The notes: generated from the letters alone by a model not told the origin. Positions 1 through 12,599 are shown, numbered from the stretch's first letter. The stretch: DNA of 64,000 nucleotides from Asterias rubens (GCF_902459465.1 NC_047064.1:5358762-5422761), one strand, 5' to 3'. A program made the numbers and translations.

Positions 1-1009
1 ATCGAACTTGAATTATTTCAAGACACGAATCATGAATTTAATGATTTTTACATTGCTTTTGAAAGTTCCGGTGGCCAGTTTTATGTCTGAACCAGTTTGG
101 GACCATCGCTCATCAGTGTTTACACTCTATTTGTACATAAGCATAATAAACAGTTGTATGTACTCTTATTATTTATGTAAATTTCAGTAAAAGTATTTAA
201 ACTCATCTTCCTTCGACTATTTTGTCTTATCTGAAGAAAGGGGTTGACAAATTATAAAACTATTTTTATTTGTGGCGTGAAGATAAATTTTCAATTGAAA
301 TAAACTGGTAACCGGTGAACGATTTGTTACGCATTAATTAGTTGAACGGGCTGGGCTGCTTTCTCTATCTACGATGACTGCTTCAGTTTGCTCAAATTTA
401 AGGTTAAACTTACATCTGTTGTTTCTGTGTTCGAGGTGTTGTGGAAAAAAAAAACATCGTTAATAAATAACACTGTATTATTTAAAAAACTATTTTATCG
501 TATTACATGCTGCAGGCTGGTATAATTATAAGTAATTGTATAACTCTGATAATCGAAATTCATTCCATTGAACAGACCTGCTAAAAAACCTCAAATGTAT
601 TCGTCTAGGTTAAACTCTATCAAATGTTTCATAGAAGTCTTAGAAAAACAAAACCTTGTCTTGTCATTTTGTCTGAGTGAACAGATCTTTATGTGTTCCC
701 TTGTGACAATGGGAAGGCATGTTTCGAAGACATTCAGTCAATATTTGCGATTGAGGATTTTGACAAGTTGAGTTTCAGATTACTCAATAGATTGACATGC
801 AGCTGTATCCTGAGCACCTAAACATCAAGCTGATCAAATTGATTTGAATAAACACATTTCAAAAACGCTTGAAGGTTTTATTCTTTTTTTTTCATTTTCT
901 TTCTTGAATTTCGAACGTCTTTAGCATAAAAGTACTTTGACTGAATCGGACATGTGTTTCCCGCCCGAAGCTAAATATTACAAAGTCATTGTTGGATGTA
1001 CTGCAGCAA
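1..1009. other. Intergenic, no gene recognised
   Basis: AT-rich DNA with short frames only. Nothing resembles an exon or a known repeat. Confidence 0.5.
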
Positions 1010-1215
1010 TCGACCATCTTGAGATTGTTCTTCACGATAGACCGTAATCATGGTGTGGCCATCTTGATTTTACTCCATTCCAACTCATTGTAACCAAACT
1101 GAGGCTGGACGAAATAATAGTCTGGTGCCACGAGCATTGAATTTACGCATTAATTACTGTTATTGGAAACAGGGAACATGACCACAATGGTGACAGCGTG
1201 ATAAGGGTCTATATC
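1010..1215. mobile_element. Repeat element, AACCAAACTGAGGCTGGA family
   Basis: TTGTAACCAAACTGAGGCTGGACG, AATAGTCTGGTGCC and GGGAACATGACCAC are matched, diverged, at 31998-32175. Confidence 0.6.
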
Positions 1216-1454
1216 TTGAATGTATTGGAATGAGCCCTCAAGTTGATAAAGCTGTTAATGTTATAACACAAATAACAATACAGGCATAAAATAGATGCAT
1301 TTGTTCACCGTAATCTAAATTCTTGAAGTTTAATAGAGGTGTTGGTTATGTGCAAGATACAGTTTCTTTTATAAATGCTTGTATTGTTTTATGTATTAAA
1401 CGAGAGAGTATTTTCCCCGTCACCTTGCGCACAGAAGGTACAATAATGATACAC

Positions 1455-1678
1455 CAAAGCCATTTTCACACGACAACAATTTAGCAGGGGTCCCTTGCTT
1501 AATTTTGAGCATGGTTGTAAAATTTCACCTCGTGTGAAATGACACAGTGTTTGAATTATCCAAGGTCACTAGTGAAATCTCAAATTCGCCGTCCTTAGTC
1601 CTTTCATACGAGATGCGTTTGGTAAAATTTCGCAACCGTGCTAAACTTAAATTGCTGTCGTGTGAAAAGGCCCTTAGG
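1455..1678. mobile_element. Inverted-repeat element, CCATTTTCACACGACA
   Basis: Left arm GCCATTTTCACACGACAACA then ATTTAGCA; right arm TTAAATTGCTGTCGTGTGAAAAGGCCC. The overlapping ORFs on both strands (1525-1834) derive from it. Confidence 0.78.
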
Positions 1679-2605
1679 AAACTGAATAATGTAGCATTGA
1701 TTTGCATTGTGTATCCCGTAGCACATTCAAATGTCAATAAAAACATCGTGAAATTAATCAGTCTATTCGAAAGTGTACTATTTGTAAACATCAGTATGTA
1801 CAACAACAATTGTAGAGTTGATGACATTTTATGACACCAAAAATAACATAGCGTGGTTATTGCAGACTACTACAAGTAATTGGATTTTGTAGAAAATTTA
1901 TATTTTCAATGGAATTTCTATATGATTTTGTCATAACGTACAACGATGCGTTGAAGTGTGTAATCGTTAAACATCATTTTGAAAGCCCCCCCCCCAAAAA
2001 AAACCCCAAAAACAACAACACGTGTGTATAATTTGCCATTTTGTAGTTGAGTTTGGAGAGAGTGTAGGCCTATTCGGCCACGTCCCCCGCGATACCCACT
2101 GACACAAACAGCCTAAAATAATGAAAGAGAAAGACACTGCTAGGGTCGAAACGTCAGGCCATTACTTTTTTTTGTGCAGAAAATTATGGAAAGAAGATAT
2201 TTTGTGAGTGCATAGTTCAACGTTACCACCAGGATTACTGTTTCTCTCTCAAACAGCATGGCATAGGCCTACAGGGCCATTTACAATATATTATTAAAAA
2301 ATATCAGTGTGTTTTTAAATCATAATTAGTATTATTTTTATTGATGCCAAAACAGAATGAGCAGATAAAATAATAAAGATAACAACAACAGCAAGTCGAA
2401 TATTGTTCTGTTGAATCTCATGATCTTAACGTTACATGGAAGCTGTCGTTTATAGCAGCCAACAATGTAATATAGTAGCCAACAATGGAAACTTGTTTAA
2501 AAAAGTAATATTGTAAAACGAGCAAGTGTGTTATGCAATTTTTGAAGTGAATAATTGTCGCCACAACCAGTTTGAACCCGTTTGTCGTTTCACGTACGTA
2601 ACTAT

Positions 2606-2790
2606 ACGGAAGCGTATTACCGCCACATGAATAAAAAAAAATAAATAAATAAAAATCTCAACTCTACATGTATACGTACACAGTAAGTATGAATTTATAT
2701 TGAACGTAAAATTATATTAAGTTATTGTGTACGTACACGATAAGACGTTTTTCTCTCTTTTCATCTATATGGCACAGCAAAACGCTTTCG
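2606..2790. mobile_element. Small MITE, TACGGAAGCGTATTACCGCCACATGAA family
   Basis: Left end TACGGAAGCGTATTACCGCC, right end complementary-like TGGCACAGCAAAACGCTTTCGTA. Inner arms ATGTATACGTACACAGTAAG / TTGTGTACGTACACGATAAG. A second copy lies at 8049-8178. Confidence 0.75.
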
Positions 2791-3692
2791 TACGTAACAC
2801 ACATGCAAAAAATCTTATTTGTATAAGTTGGCCCAATCAAGTTGAGTAGAATGATGCCCTATTGTGGCAGTGGCATCCAAGGATATCCTTGGTCGTCTAC
2901 TCATCCAATCTTATCTTGTCTGATTGTTTCGAGAACAAAATAGAATGAATGATGATTATTGCAATCATCAAACATTGTACAATCCAAACAAATACTAAGG
3001 TTGAGTGTATATAGTATTACCATGGAGGTAGACGAGGCCAGCGAAGAGTAGAAGGTAATACATCCCGACTTCGTAAGGCGATTAATCCGTCTTCGTATTC
3101 ATGAAAAACCCATCTTGTTATTCTGTGTGTATTCTCAGTGTATACACAAAATGTCTTTCAAAGCTTATGTTATTACGGGTAGGCCTATATTATGGCATAG
3201 AGGTAGATCTAATTCTACCTCCATGTATATGGTAACCAGATCTTTTCCAATAATGAGCATGTGGGTAGGTCTATACCATGCCAGATATGAGGCAGATGGT
3301 ATCCACTAATGTTTCTTTAACACATTATTTTTCTCTCGCGAGTACCCCCCCCCCCCGAAAACAAAAAATAAAAAAAATAAATAAATAAATAAAGTGAGTC
3401 TAAAGAATTCCTGAGAATCCAAGCACACGATAAAGACACCATTTTGGGGTAGGCCTACACCCCATGCCTTTTTACTGTTAACGTTTTCTGAGGAAAGTCA
3501 AAATATCACGGAACAAATTAATTTACCTGTAATTATGGTGCCCTCTACGGCCTTCTCAAAAATCACTTGGCTTATCAAGCGTTTATAAATAAAATCAGTG
3601 CCCAAAAAGCGAACCAGTTGAGTAAGTCAATTAAACCTAACTCTTTGTAAACATTACTTCATTTCAAAAAGAGGTAGCAAATGTTTAGACAT

Positions 3693-3942
3693 TGGGGAGG
3701 TTTAGCTGCACAATACGTGAGCAAAAACGTGAACGTGGCGTCAAAACACTGTGTTGTCTCTAGGTGACGTCACCACTTTGGGCTTATTGCATGCTCACGT
3801 ATGACGTCTGCCGGTACGCACCTGTCGTGAAAAAATGCTACTTCATGTATGCTAAAAACGTGAGATTTTAACAACAGCGTTTTCTGACGTTTACGTTAAC
3901 GGTTTTGCTCACTTAACGTGCAGCTAGCTAAACCTCCCTATT
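3693..3942. mobile_element. Inverted-repeat element, GGGAGGTTTAGCTGCAC
   Basis: Left arm GGGGAGGTTTAGCTGCACAA then ACGTGAGCAAAAACGTGAACG; right arm TTTTGCTCACTTAACGTGCAG then CTAGCTAAACCTCCCTA. The core contains TGACGT-rich sequence. No coding sequence. Confidence 0.82.
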
Positions 3943-4450
3943 GCCAACAATCTAAGGTGTTTATGTCCACACTCTCAGGAAGAATGATCTGCAATTGAAA
4001 TACACAATCCGAGAAACGTAACTGTCACTAACGCTTCTGAAGGTTCAAATTTTGGAGGATAGAAAAGTGATATCTTTTTCCGTAACCGCAGTACCCCGGA
4101 GTGATTTTTTTTATATATAAAAGGCGTTATACTATCCAAAGCTAAAGTTGTACTCTCTTAATGCAAAAGTGAAAAGCCACTCGTTCCCCCCCCCCGCCAT
4201 ATCACTCTAACTGCAACGAGCCATATTTGGCGGACAACTCCCTTTAGAGTGAAAGACGGGTACTTTCAACTCGATTTAGAGTGAAGTTCGTTCAAATTTC
4301 ACTCAACAGAGTGATTCAGAGCGACACTGACACCACTCAAACAAAGACTGAAATGTTCACTCTTCTACGTTCAGAGAGCTCACCAAGTCAGTTTGTATTG
4401 CCAATAATTTCCAGAGTCATTACCAATCGTTTATACATGTATACAGACCC

Positions 4451-4820
4451 TTTAAAGGGAGGCACACGTTTGGTACTGGTCAAAGACCAATCTTTTCACT
4501 TGGTGTATCCCAACATAAGTCTAAAGTAACAAAGCATGTGAAAATTTGAGCTAAATTGGTCATCAAAGTTGCGAGAAAATGATGAGAGAAAAAAAAAACA
4601 CCCTTGTTGGACGAATTTGTGTGCTTTCAGATAGGAATCTAGAAGTCTTTTATTATTTTAGTGAGAAATTACCTCTTTCTCAAAATCTATGCTACTTCAG
4701 AGGGAGCCGTTCCTCACAATGTTTTATACTATCAACAGCTCTCCAAGGCTCGTTACCAAGTCAGTTTTTAAGTTAATATTTTGTTTTGAGTAATTACCAA
4801 ACGTGTACCTTCCCTTTAAA
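4451..4820. mobile_element. MITE, GGGAAGGTACACGTTTGGTA subfamily
   Basis: Starts TTTAAAGGGAGGCACACGTT and ends ACGTGTACCTTCCCTTTAAA. The interior GTTGCGAGAAAATGATG is shared with the other TTAA-ended families. Confidence 0.85.
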
Positions 4821-5982
4821 GAGGAAATGTATACATGTGTACTTGTTGATTTGGGTACTTGATTGCTAGCCTCCTAAGGCCTATGATTAGGGCAGGTGCA
4901 TTCAATTTTCGTTAAAATTGAACACTTTGCGTGAGCCCGTTTTGCTGGTAAAAGCAAGTCTTTGACAAGCGATATCCTAATGGTGGGCACATTTTGATGA
5001 CTTCTGATACACGAATAAAACGTTCTCTTATATAGCACGGGCGTGTGTTGATTTAAAATAAATTTCAGACGACGCTCGTACGATTGTGGAAATTTGATCT
5101 TTGTTTCTCTTTCATTATGAAGACTGTCGGGGTATAGAAATAATAATGCAATCATCACGGGGCCATCTTGACCCAGAATAATCACGTTACAGTATCAACC
5201 CACATTGGGGCACAAATTTGTGTACCCTCATTGGAGAAGTATCTTTACTGCTTGTATGGTTACAGCTGAAGTGTCCCGAACGAATCTTCAAGTTCCGTTA
5301 GTCAATCATGTTCAATTCCCTACAGTGTGTACGGCAATAGGAATGGTCTCTTTACATCACTGTGCCTCCCTGTTGCTTCACCTGTATCGTACTTGAGTGG
5401 TGTGTACTATATGCATCAGTTGTGTTATAAAATACACCTTGGTTATTCATCTGCAACAGTTTCCAACCGGGGGAGTGTGGAGGTTTTCCCCCTCAATCCC
5501 ATGGCTGCCACCCGGTATAAACCGTCTTGTAACAATACAGACAATGTGGAGATGCCGAACTATCTGCCGTCCAGCCCACACTAGCATACGGAAAAGATAA
5601 TACTGCCAAACGCTATTTTGCAGAGAACTTTGTACAAGCAGCAGCTGTATCAGCAGAGAAGGGGTTGAGATGCAATCGATTATTCAAATGAAATGCCGTC
5701 AAAATGTACATTCAACTTCTAGCAATCCTGAACCAATAAGAACAGTGGGAGGATCTGATGAACACATGCACGGGAATAAACCGGGGAATAACTCTTACTC
5801 TCGGCCCAACTGGCAGTTTCATATTAATTTAAGGTCAAGGTGCAAATAATCCTGCTTCTCTTTCTTCCATCAATTTAGGCATTAAGCCACTATCAACTTG
5901 CGAGAGAGTCCTGTGTTGATTAAATTAATATGTTGTGTAAAACGAGTGTGGCTCGTTAAAGTGAGAGTTATATCTCTATCAC
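4821..5982. other. Intergenic, no gene recognised
   Basis: Overlapping short + strand frames at 5205-5600 have no family-like motif. They share a GC-richer patch (5460-5580) that could be part of an unrecognised exon or repeat. Confidence 0.4.
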
Positions 5983-6386
5983 TTTAGACGCACTGGACAC
6001 ACTATTGGTTACTACTCAAATCATGGGTTCCTTCGTGCTCAAAGCAAATGTTAGCACGCAAACTTACTTGATAAAGATCAATGATGGGGAGCTGTTGATA
6101 GTATACAACTGTGTAGGAAATGGCTTTCTCTGAAGTAACGTAACTTTTGAGAAAGAGGTAAACTTTCACTAAATGTGAATTTGAAAAAGACTTCAGGCCT
6201 AGAGTCTTTTCTAGGAGAAAGCACACAAATTTTGTGCAACAAGGTTTTTATTTCTTTCATTATTCTCTTGCAACTTCGATGACCAAATGAGCCCAAATTA
6301 TTTACATGTTTTTATGTTATACGTTATGTTGGGATGCACCAAGTGAGAATGCTTTTGACATTACCATATGTGTCCAGTGCATTTAA
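5983..6386. mobile_element. MITE, GCACTGGACACA subfamily
   Basis: Starts TTTAGACGCACTGGACACAC and ends GTGTCCAGTGCATTTAAA. The interior (GTTTTTATTTCTTTCATTATTC, GATGACCAAATGAGCC) is related to the other TTAA-ended families. Confidence 0.82.
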
Positions 6387-6799
6387 AGTGAGAGAGACAT
6401 CTCCCTGAAGTTATACACGCCCGAGTTGAAAAGAACTGATGAAGCAACTCCGTCGTGTCTCCCTCAATGTTTCCTTACAAATCTACGCCCCTCCTTGCAT
6501 CATTGCACATCACAGTATGCAAGGTCATTCGCCTTTTGAATGGTCTTAATGGACCCCCACTTCTGTCTTGGTTTTAAATATTCATTTGGAATACATCGTG
6601 CACGACGGTTGCCAAGCGTGGAACAAAAATCAATAGAAACATCGTGAATGCTCTATACCGACTAGTGGGTTTAACAGATCAGTGTTGTCATCCGTCTGTA
6701 AACACGGTACAAACAAGCAAAGTCGCAAATTAGGCCAAGCTGTTCTTCGTTTTTAAGTCAAATCTTAAGCCTGTTTTTAGAGAAAAAAATATAAAAGAA

Positions 6800-6941
6800 A
6801 TGCCAGTGTCACCACCATCCGCAGCTTCGGACAATCATGGGAAATCTAGGCCGAGCACTTGCGCATCAAGTAACTCACGGGAAACGTGGATGACAGCAAG
6901 AGGTTCGAACCGCATGGGCAAGGGAATTCTCGTATTTACAG
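6800..6941 (+). CDS. Coding exon 1 of C4orf45/SPMIP2-like gene
   Basis: It holds 47 codons plus one base, beginning MPVSPPSAASDN and ending GKGILVFT before the split glycine codon. The Ser/Pro-rich start is typical of a disordered N-terminus. The exon is followed directly by GTAGGG. It was recognised only because it joins in frame to the exon at 9725. Confidence 0.5.
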
Positions 6942-9496
6942 GTAGGGGAATACTTTAGTAGAAGCTTGTAAAATAGTTCCTGTATGCAAAGTTAGCTACA
7001 ATCCAATAACTATCCCTATGGGAGGACTTGAGTGGGCACAATTTGAGTGAACACTTGAGTCGAGAGTTTCATTCCCCAAAAACCTGAGACCTAATTATCA
7101 AAGAATTGGCTGTGTCATGTCAAACAGGGAGGGTAAGTTAATAACAGCCTCATCCATAGAGCAGGATTGACTGATGTCTGTATGGCAACTTTACAAAACT
7201 ATTAATTTGTTGACATCGCGGGAAGCTCTCTTGACAACACATAGGACATTGAGTCATTTTACGGTTATTTTCAGTTATAGGCTGAATTTCGAGACTATCT
7301 TTTTTCCCCCTTCAATTTACAAATCATATGTGAATGTTCCGTTATTTCCGGCAAGTTTGAGGGAAAACACTAACACGAGATTTCCCCCTGTAGACCTACT
7401 TTGTGTGCCACTCTTAATAATGAACCACAAGTTAAACTGGTAACTCTAAAGCCACTTTGTGCCAGAGCATGGTCAGGGCAAATACAAATTGACTAGAGCG
7501 GGGACCTCAACATGAATTTGTATCTAACCATGGAGGAATAAATTCCTCCATGATCTAACTAATATGCATCCACAATAAACAGTATAGACATTCATATGTA
7601 CCATCCCCCTATAATCACACACGGGAGTACAGCTGCCTCCAGAAAACGTTTGGCGTCTTATTCAAGAGGAGCCAACATCTCCTTGACTCCCTCTACGGCA
7701 CAACTTACCGAGATTTAATCAACAAAATCTTAAGTATCACACGAGGGGTAGAAACCCAATCGTGTCTCAGAGATAACAAAGTGACTTTTGCGTCATCTCT
7801 GTGTCTCTTAGTGTGTTCGGCGTGTTAATCAATAAAGATCACAGGGGTAGGAGGTAGACTTTCCTTTCTGTCTTGAAGAATTAACAATTATAAGACGAGG
7901 CGACCTCTCTTTGCCTAGAGATAAAGTCGATACCCACTTGATAATAAATTGAAGTTTGTGTATTGACTACAGAAGACTGTCAGGAGGAGTGACCTTAAAA
8001 TAAGAAGTTTACAATGCCGCAAACCCTATAGATTATACAGACTAGTAAAACCTATACGGAAGCATTATTGCCTCCACATGAATAAGTGTACGTACACGAT
8101 CAATTTGGACTTAACGTGTACGTACATAATATAAGAGATATTTTTTTTTTCATGTGGCAGCAATAAAACTTCCGTAAAATAAAAATCGTATTTCTGTAAA
8201 GAAAACTCTTCTTGTTGTTGGTGTGTTTGTTGTTTCGTTTGTTTGGGTGTGTTTTTGTTGTTGTTGTTGTTGTTCGTCTGTTTGTTTGTTGTGCTTAAAC
8301 AAAATGTATTTGTAAAGATTTTTTTTCAAACCGCGTCCGTCGACCTATTCATTGGTTCACTGGCAAGAATACTTGATCCAGTTCCAATGTCATTTACAGC
8401 TTGCAAAGGATGGACAAAAAACCATATCAGTCGTCAGAAATTGAATAATAAAAACCCCATACCTGAACTGAACCCTATCTCATAATGTTAAAAAAAGGGA
8501 AACATCTTGCCGAAGCAGGAGAACGTTTAAGACTCTTAATATAATCACAGCCATGAGTTCATTCCTACGACACTCCGGTAACTCCCAACTAATTACTCAG
8601 CCAGTACACTTGAGCACGATCTCCTTTTCTCTTTACTTCTACAGAAATATCTGATAAAACTCCAAAGCAAACATTCCCCCTTGAAATTAGCAGTTGGTAT
8701 AGTCCCTACATAGAGCGGAATACCGGCCTAATTAAAACACTTGAAGTACAACACGATCACAAAGTTGATTGGTTTAACCTTCAATAGTTTGATAGGCGTC
8801 TTGAAGAGAAGACTATACAGGATTATTTCTGATCCGGGCTCACCCTACTTTTATATACAACGGTAAAACATTGGATTATTTTCGTGTATCAGCATAACCC
8901 AGATTCCATCATAAATCATGGGTCACAATGTCTTTTATAATGGCAAAGGCGCAATGTCTGCTTCTGAATGTTGAAATGAATGGAGTTTTAAAGCCATTGT
9001 ACACTTTCGGTACAGGAAAAAAACAAGTTCACAGATTTACAAATAATTTACAGGGTTTACAGAAGGTAATGGTGAAAGACTTCTCTTGAAATATTGTTCC
9101 ATGAAATGCTTTACTTTTTGAGAAAACATTAAAACAATATCAATTCTCGATAGCGAGAATTACGGATTTGTTTCAAACACATGTCATGACACGGCGAAAC
9201 GCGCGGAACCAAGAGTGGGTTTTCCCGTTATTTTCTCCCGACTCCGATGACCGATTGAGCCAAAATTTTCACAGGATTGTTATTTTATATGGAAGTTGTG
9301 ATACACGAAGTGTGGGGCTTGAACAATACTGTTTACCGAAAGTGTATAATGGCTTTAAACCATTTCAAATCAAATCAAGTCAAATCAAAATGAGGACGGT
9401 GCTGTTGTCGTCGACGTCGTCATTGTTGTGGTGACTGTTGTTGTTGATATTGTTGTTACTTCTGTTGTTGTTTTTGCTGTTGTTGTTGTTGTTGTT

Positions 9497-9528
<32 letters not shown>

Positions 9529-10005
9529 GCTGTTGTTGTTGTTGTTGTTGTTGTTATTGTTGTTGTTGTTGTTGTTGTGGTTGTGGTTGTGGTTGTTAAT
9601 GTCGTTGTTGTTGTTGTTGTCAATGTCGTATGTATAATGTCTCTGGCTTTCTCTTGTTGTCCACTTGCATATTCTGTATTATAAATTTTGTTTCCGGTTT
9701 ATAAAAATATTTTGCAAACAACAGGTCCAGATGGTCGCAAAAATCAGGACGTGAAAATACCCGAAGACAAGAGATACATTGGCATCGGTGAAGTATCTGC
9801 TGAGAAATCCAGCGAGTTGATTTACCTTTACCGGCCAGCTACTGGAGCTCCTTTCCACCGGGCCAAGGCTGATATTCCCGGCTCCATCGGGTGGGGGTTA
9901 CCCAGGAAGGGAGACCCTAGAACCTGGCCTGTACACATGAATATATGCTCAGAAGAGGTAAATGCAAGAGTCCTTGAAAAATTCAACTATCGTTGGGAGT
10001 TATAA
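6800..10005 (+). CDS. C4orf45/SPMIP2-like protein, two coding exons
   Basis: Exons 6800-6941 and 9725-10005 join in phase (142 + 281 nt = 140 codons plus TAA). The donor after 6941 is GTAGGG; the acceptor before 9725 is AACAG with a weak pyrimidine tract. The junction gives FTGPDGR; downstream are YIGIG, ELIYLYRPATG, IGWGLP and a C-terminus ending YRWEL. From memory this pattern (FTGPD near the start, YLYRPA, IGW) matches vertebrate C4orf45/SPMIP2, a microtubule inner protein of sperm and cilia; I could not verify it by search. No signal peptide or membrane segment is visible. An ORF starting at 9688 is just intron read-through into exon 2. A possible donor at 9958 (GTAAAT) could splice to an AG at about 10644, but reading through to the stop gives the better family-like tail. 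The start codon is a guess: another 5' exon could exist. Confidence 0.55.
7000..8048. other. Intron of the C4orf45-like gene, upstream part
   Basis: A short hairpin ACCATGGAGGAA / TTCCTCCATG lies near 7530. A frame at 7174-7443 lacks recognisable motifs. Confidence 0.4.
8049..8178. mobile_element. Small MITE, TACGGAAGC family, second copy
   Basis: CCTATACGGAAGCATTATTG ... CATGTGGCAGCAATAAAACTT-CCGTA, with inner TGTACGTACACGATC / CGTGTACGTACATAA. Confidence 0.75.
8988..9359. mobile_element. MITE, GCCATTGGACACTTTCGGTA subfamily
   Basis: Starts TTAAAGCCATTG and ends AATGGCTTTAA, with CGATAGCGAGAATTACGG inside. It lies in the intron of the C4orf45-like gene. Confidence 0.85.
9376..9640. repeat. 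TTG/CTG-type trinucleotide microsatellite
   Basis: About 260 bases of nearly uninterrupted TTG with a few TTA, GTC, CTG and TGG variants. It lies in the intron of the C4orf45-like gene. Read in one frame it gives an artificial poly-leucine ORF (9428-9637), which is not a gene. Confidence 0.95.
9725..10005 (+). CDS. Terminal coding exon of C4orf45/SPMIP2-like gene
   Basis: The open frame after the AG at 9723-9724 codes for 93 residues and stops with TAA at 10003-10005. Composition (Pro, Gly, Trp, Tyr, Arg rich, no long hydrophobic run) looks like real protein, unlike the surrounding repeat-derived frames. It follows the TTG microsatellite by about 90 bases. Confidence 0.6.
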
Positions 10006-11090
10006 TGTGTTTTTTTGAAACTAAACCTATACACCATTTAGTAATGGTCTCTTTTCAATAAGAGCAATTCAACATTATCGTTGTATAGAAATAATCGTGT
10101 GGGCCCCTACTATTGTGATTGTCTCAAATTAAACCTAAATTGATACAACAATACACTACATGTATACGTTAATTTGTAGCCTCTCTTTAATAAGAAAATG
10201 TTAACAATCGTTGTGGGAATAAACACTGCATTGTGTGACTGTCTCCTTAAAAAACGTAACCTAAATAGATACAGCAGTACTCTATACGTTATTTTGTCAT
10301 GGCATCTGTCCAATAAGACAAAGAGGAAAACAAGCTCCGATCACACTGATCAAGTTTTTAAAGACACTTGGATACTTTTGGGAATTGTCAAAGGCCAGTA
10401 ATCACGCTTGGAGTATCCCAACATAATTTATGCATAAAATAAAAATTTTGTGAAAATAATACTCATTCGTTATCGAAGTTGACAAGAGAATAATGGGGGG
10501 TGGGGGGGGGGGGGTCGCTGGATGGGTTGTGAGATTGATAAAGAGGGAGGGGTCGATGGGATGCGTTTCCGCTAACCCCGGCCCCCTCCCCCCCCCCGAT
10601 GATATGAACATTGTATGTTAAAGTCTTTTTATCTCGTTACTACGCAGGAATTTAAAACAACGAGGAAGAACTCAGAAGGCATATGGAACAATAGGTGATG
10701 ATGCAGCAGAGGGAATAGACGATCATCAGTGTTGAAAGCAGCCTGAGAAAAACCATCACACGAAACGATTGTGGTGAAAGTAGTCTAGCTGCCATACAGT
10801 GTTTATTCACTCAATCCACTTCAGACATTTCCAAATCACACACGTGCACTTCACAGCAATTCAGCTTCGACCGTACACCTTGGTGACTGTTATCACACAC
10901 TTTGGCGCAAGTGGTTTAGAATTCATGATCGGAATTAAGGAGTTTGTCTCATAGATACATCGTGAAAGAAAAAGCTCCTCTGAACTACAAAGGGAGACTG
11001 CGAGTGTCTGAGCTGATGAGCAAAATCAGAACACTGGAATCTTCACAGTTATAAGTATAGTTCTGTGTATATCATTCTTCTAGTGCCCCA

Positions 11091-11479
11091 TTAAAGGCAG
11101 TGGACACTAGTGGTAATAGCTCAAAATAATTATTATCATAAAACCTTTCTTGGTGACAGGTAATGGGGAGAGGTTGATGGTATAACACACTGTGAGAAAC
11201 GGCTCCCTCTGAAGTGCCCTATTTTTCGAGAAAGAAGTAATTTTCCACGAATTTGATTTCGAGACCTTAGATTTAGAACTTGAGGTCTCGAAATCAACCA
11301 TCTAAACGTATACACAACTTTGTGTCACAAGGGTGTTTTTTTCTTTTACTATATCTCGCAAGTTCGATGACCGATTGAGCTAAAATTTTCACAGGTTTGT
11401 TATTGTATGCATATGTTGAGATACACCAACTGTGAAGGTTAGTCTTTGACAATTACCAATAGTGTCCACTGTCTTTAAG
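11091..11479. mobile_element. MITE, GGCAGTGGACAC family
   Basis: Starts TTAAAGGCAGTGGACACTAG and ends AGTGTCCACTGTCTTTAA: inverted ends plus TTAA. The internal palindrome around GAGACCTTAG / TTGAGGTCTCG gives an ORF (11107-11301) that is not a gene. Confidence 0.88.
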
Positions 11480-11511
11480 TATAGTTATGTGTATCATTCT
11501 TCTAGTGCTCC

Positions 11512-11982
11512 ATTAACGGCACAGGACACCTTTGGTAATAATAATAAAATTGTCAACGACCAGTATTCTCACTTGGTGTATTTTGTATCCCAACATATGC
11601 AAAAAACAACAAATATGTGCAAATTTTGACTCATTTAGTTATTGAAGTTGCAAGAGAGTAATGACAGAAAAAACACCTTTGTTGCACAACTAATTTGTGT
11701 GCTTTCAGATTATGCCTATAAAAGGCTTCGAGTGAGAAATTAACTCTTTCTATTGTTATACTATCATCAGCTCTTATTGCACGTTACGAAGTAAGTTTGT
11801 ATGTTACCAAATGGGAGACTTTTGGGACGCTTGGTGGCAGCAGACTTACCAGTTAAATTTCCATTGTTTACGTAGTTCTGAGCGTGCGCACATGACCGAG
11901 AACAATGGATTTTACCTGGTAATCTGCTGTCACCTAGCGTTCCAAAGTCTCTCATTATTAGTTTGTGTAATCCAGTGCCTTG
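11512..11982. mobile_element. MITE of the TTAA-ended group with a nested palindromic element
   Basis: Left end ATTAACGGCACAGGACACCTTTGG, right end remnant TAATCCAGTGCCTTGAAA. It is split by the palindromic element at 11811-11957. Confidence 0.7.
11811..11957. mobile_element. Palindromic element, GGGAGACTTT family, nested
   Basis: Left arm TGGGAGACTTTTGGGACGCT...CAGCAGACTTACC, right arm GGTAATCTGCTG...AGCGTTCCAAAGTCTCTCA. A second copy lies at 38466-38619. Confidence 0.82.
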
Positions 11983-12221
11983 AAATAAACTCCCCATAAA
12001 AACCTCTGTGTGGCAGTTACACTACAACACCAGAAACTTTCCCGAGCACGGTTCAGGTTATAAGTTTTCGTTTCGGTCAGCAGAGTGATTGCGTCAATAT
12101 TATTCAACAATGAAATTAAAGATATTATTGCAGGATTGAAAAGGATGTGATTCGAAACCCCTTGTTTGTTTATATGCTGTAAAATTGTGCTCTCGTTGTT
12201 TTCTCGGACCCGTAAAACGGA

Positions 12222-12599
12222 TTAAAGCCATTGGACACTTTCGGTACGGAAAAAAAAAAGTTCACAGATTTACAAATAACTTACAGGGTTTACAGAAGGT
12301 AATGGTGAAAGACTTCTCTTGAAATATTATTCTATGAAATGCTTTACTTTTTGAGAGAACATTAAAAACAATATCAATTTTCGATATCGAGAATTACGGA
12401 TTTATTTTAAACGCAAAGTCATGACACGGCGAAACGTGCATAAACAAGGATGGGTTTTCGCGTTATTTTCTCCCGACTCCGATGACCGATTGAGCCTAAA
12501 TTTTCACAGGTTTGTTAATTTATATATACATGTAAGTTGTGATACACCAAGTGTGGACCTTGGACATAACTGTTTACCGAAAGTGTCAAATGGCCTTAA
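12222..12599. mobile_element. MITE, GCCATTGGACACTTTCGGTA subfamily
   Basis: Starts TTAAAGCCATTGGACACTTT and ends CAAATGGCCTTAA; interior closely matches the 8988 copy. Confidence 0.85.

Noticed and set aside
1525-1834. Overlapping 95-100 residue ORFs on both strands
   Set aside because: They sit in an inverted-repeat element (1455-1678) and have no motif.
9428-9637. 69-residue poly-leucine ORF
   Set aside because: It is the TTG microsatellite read in one frame; the same tract is in an intron.
10006-10720. A third exon of the C4orf45-like gene after the AG at about 10644
   Set aside because: Using the internal donor at 9958 joins in frame but yields a short unrelated tail; reading through gives the more family-like C-terminus.
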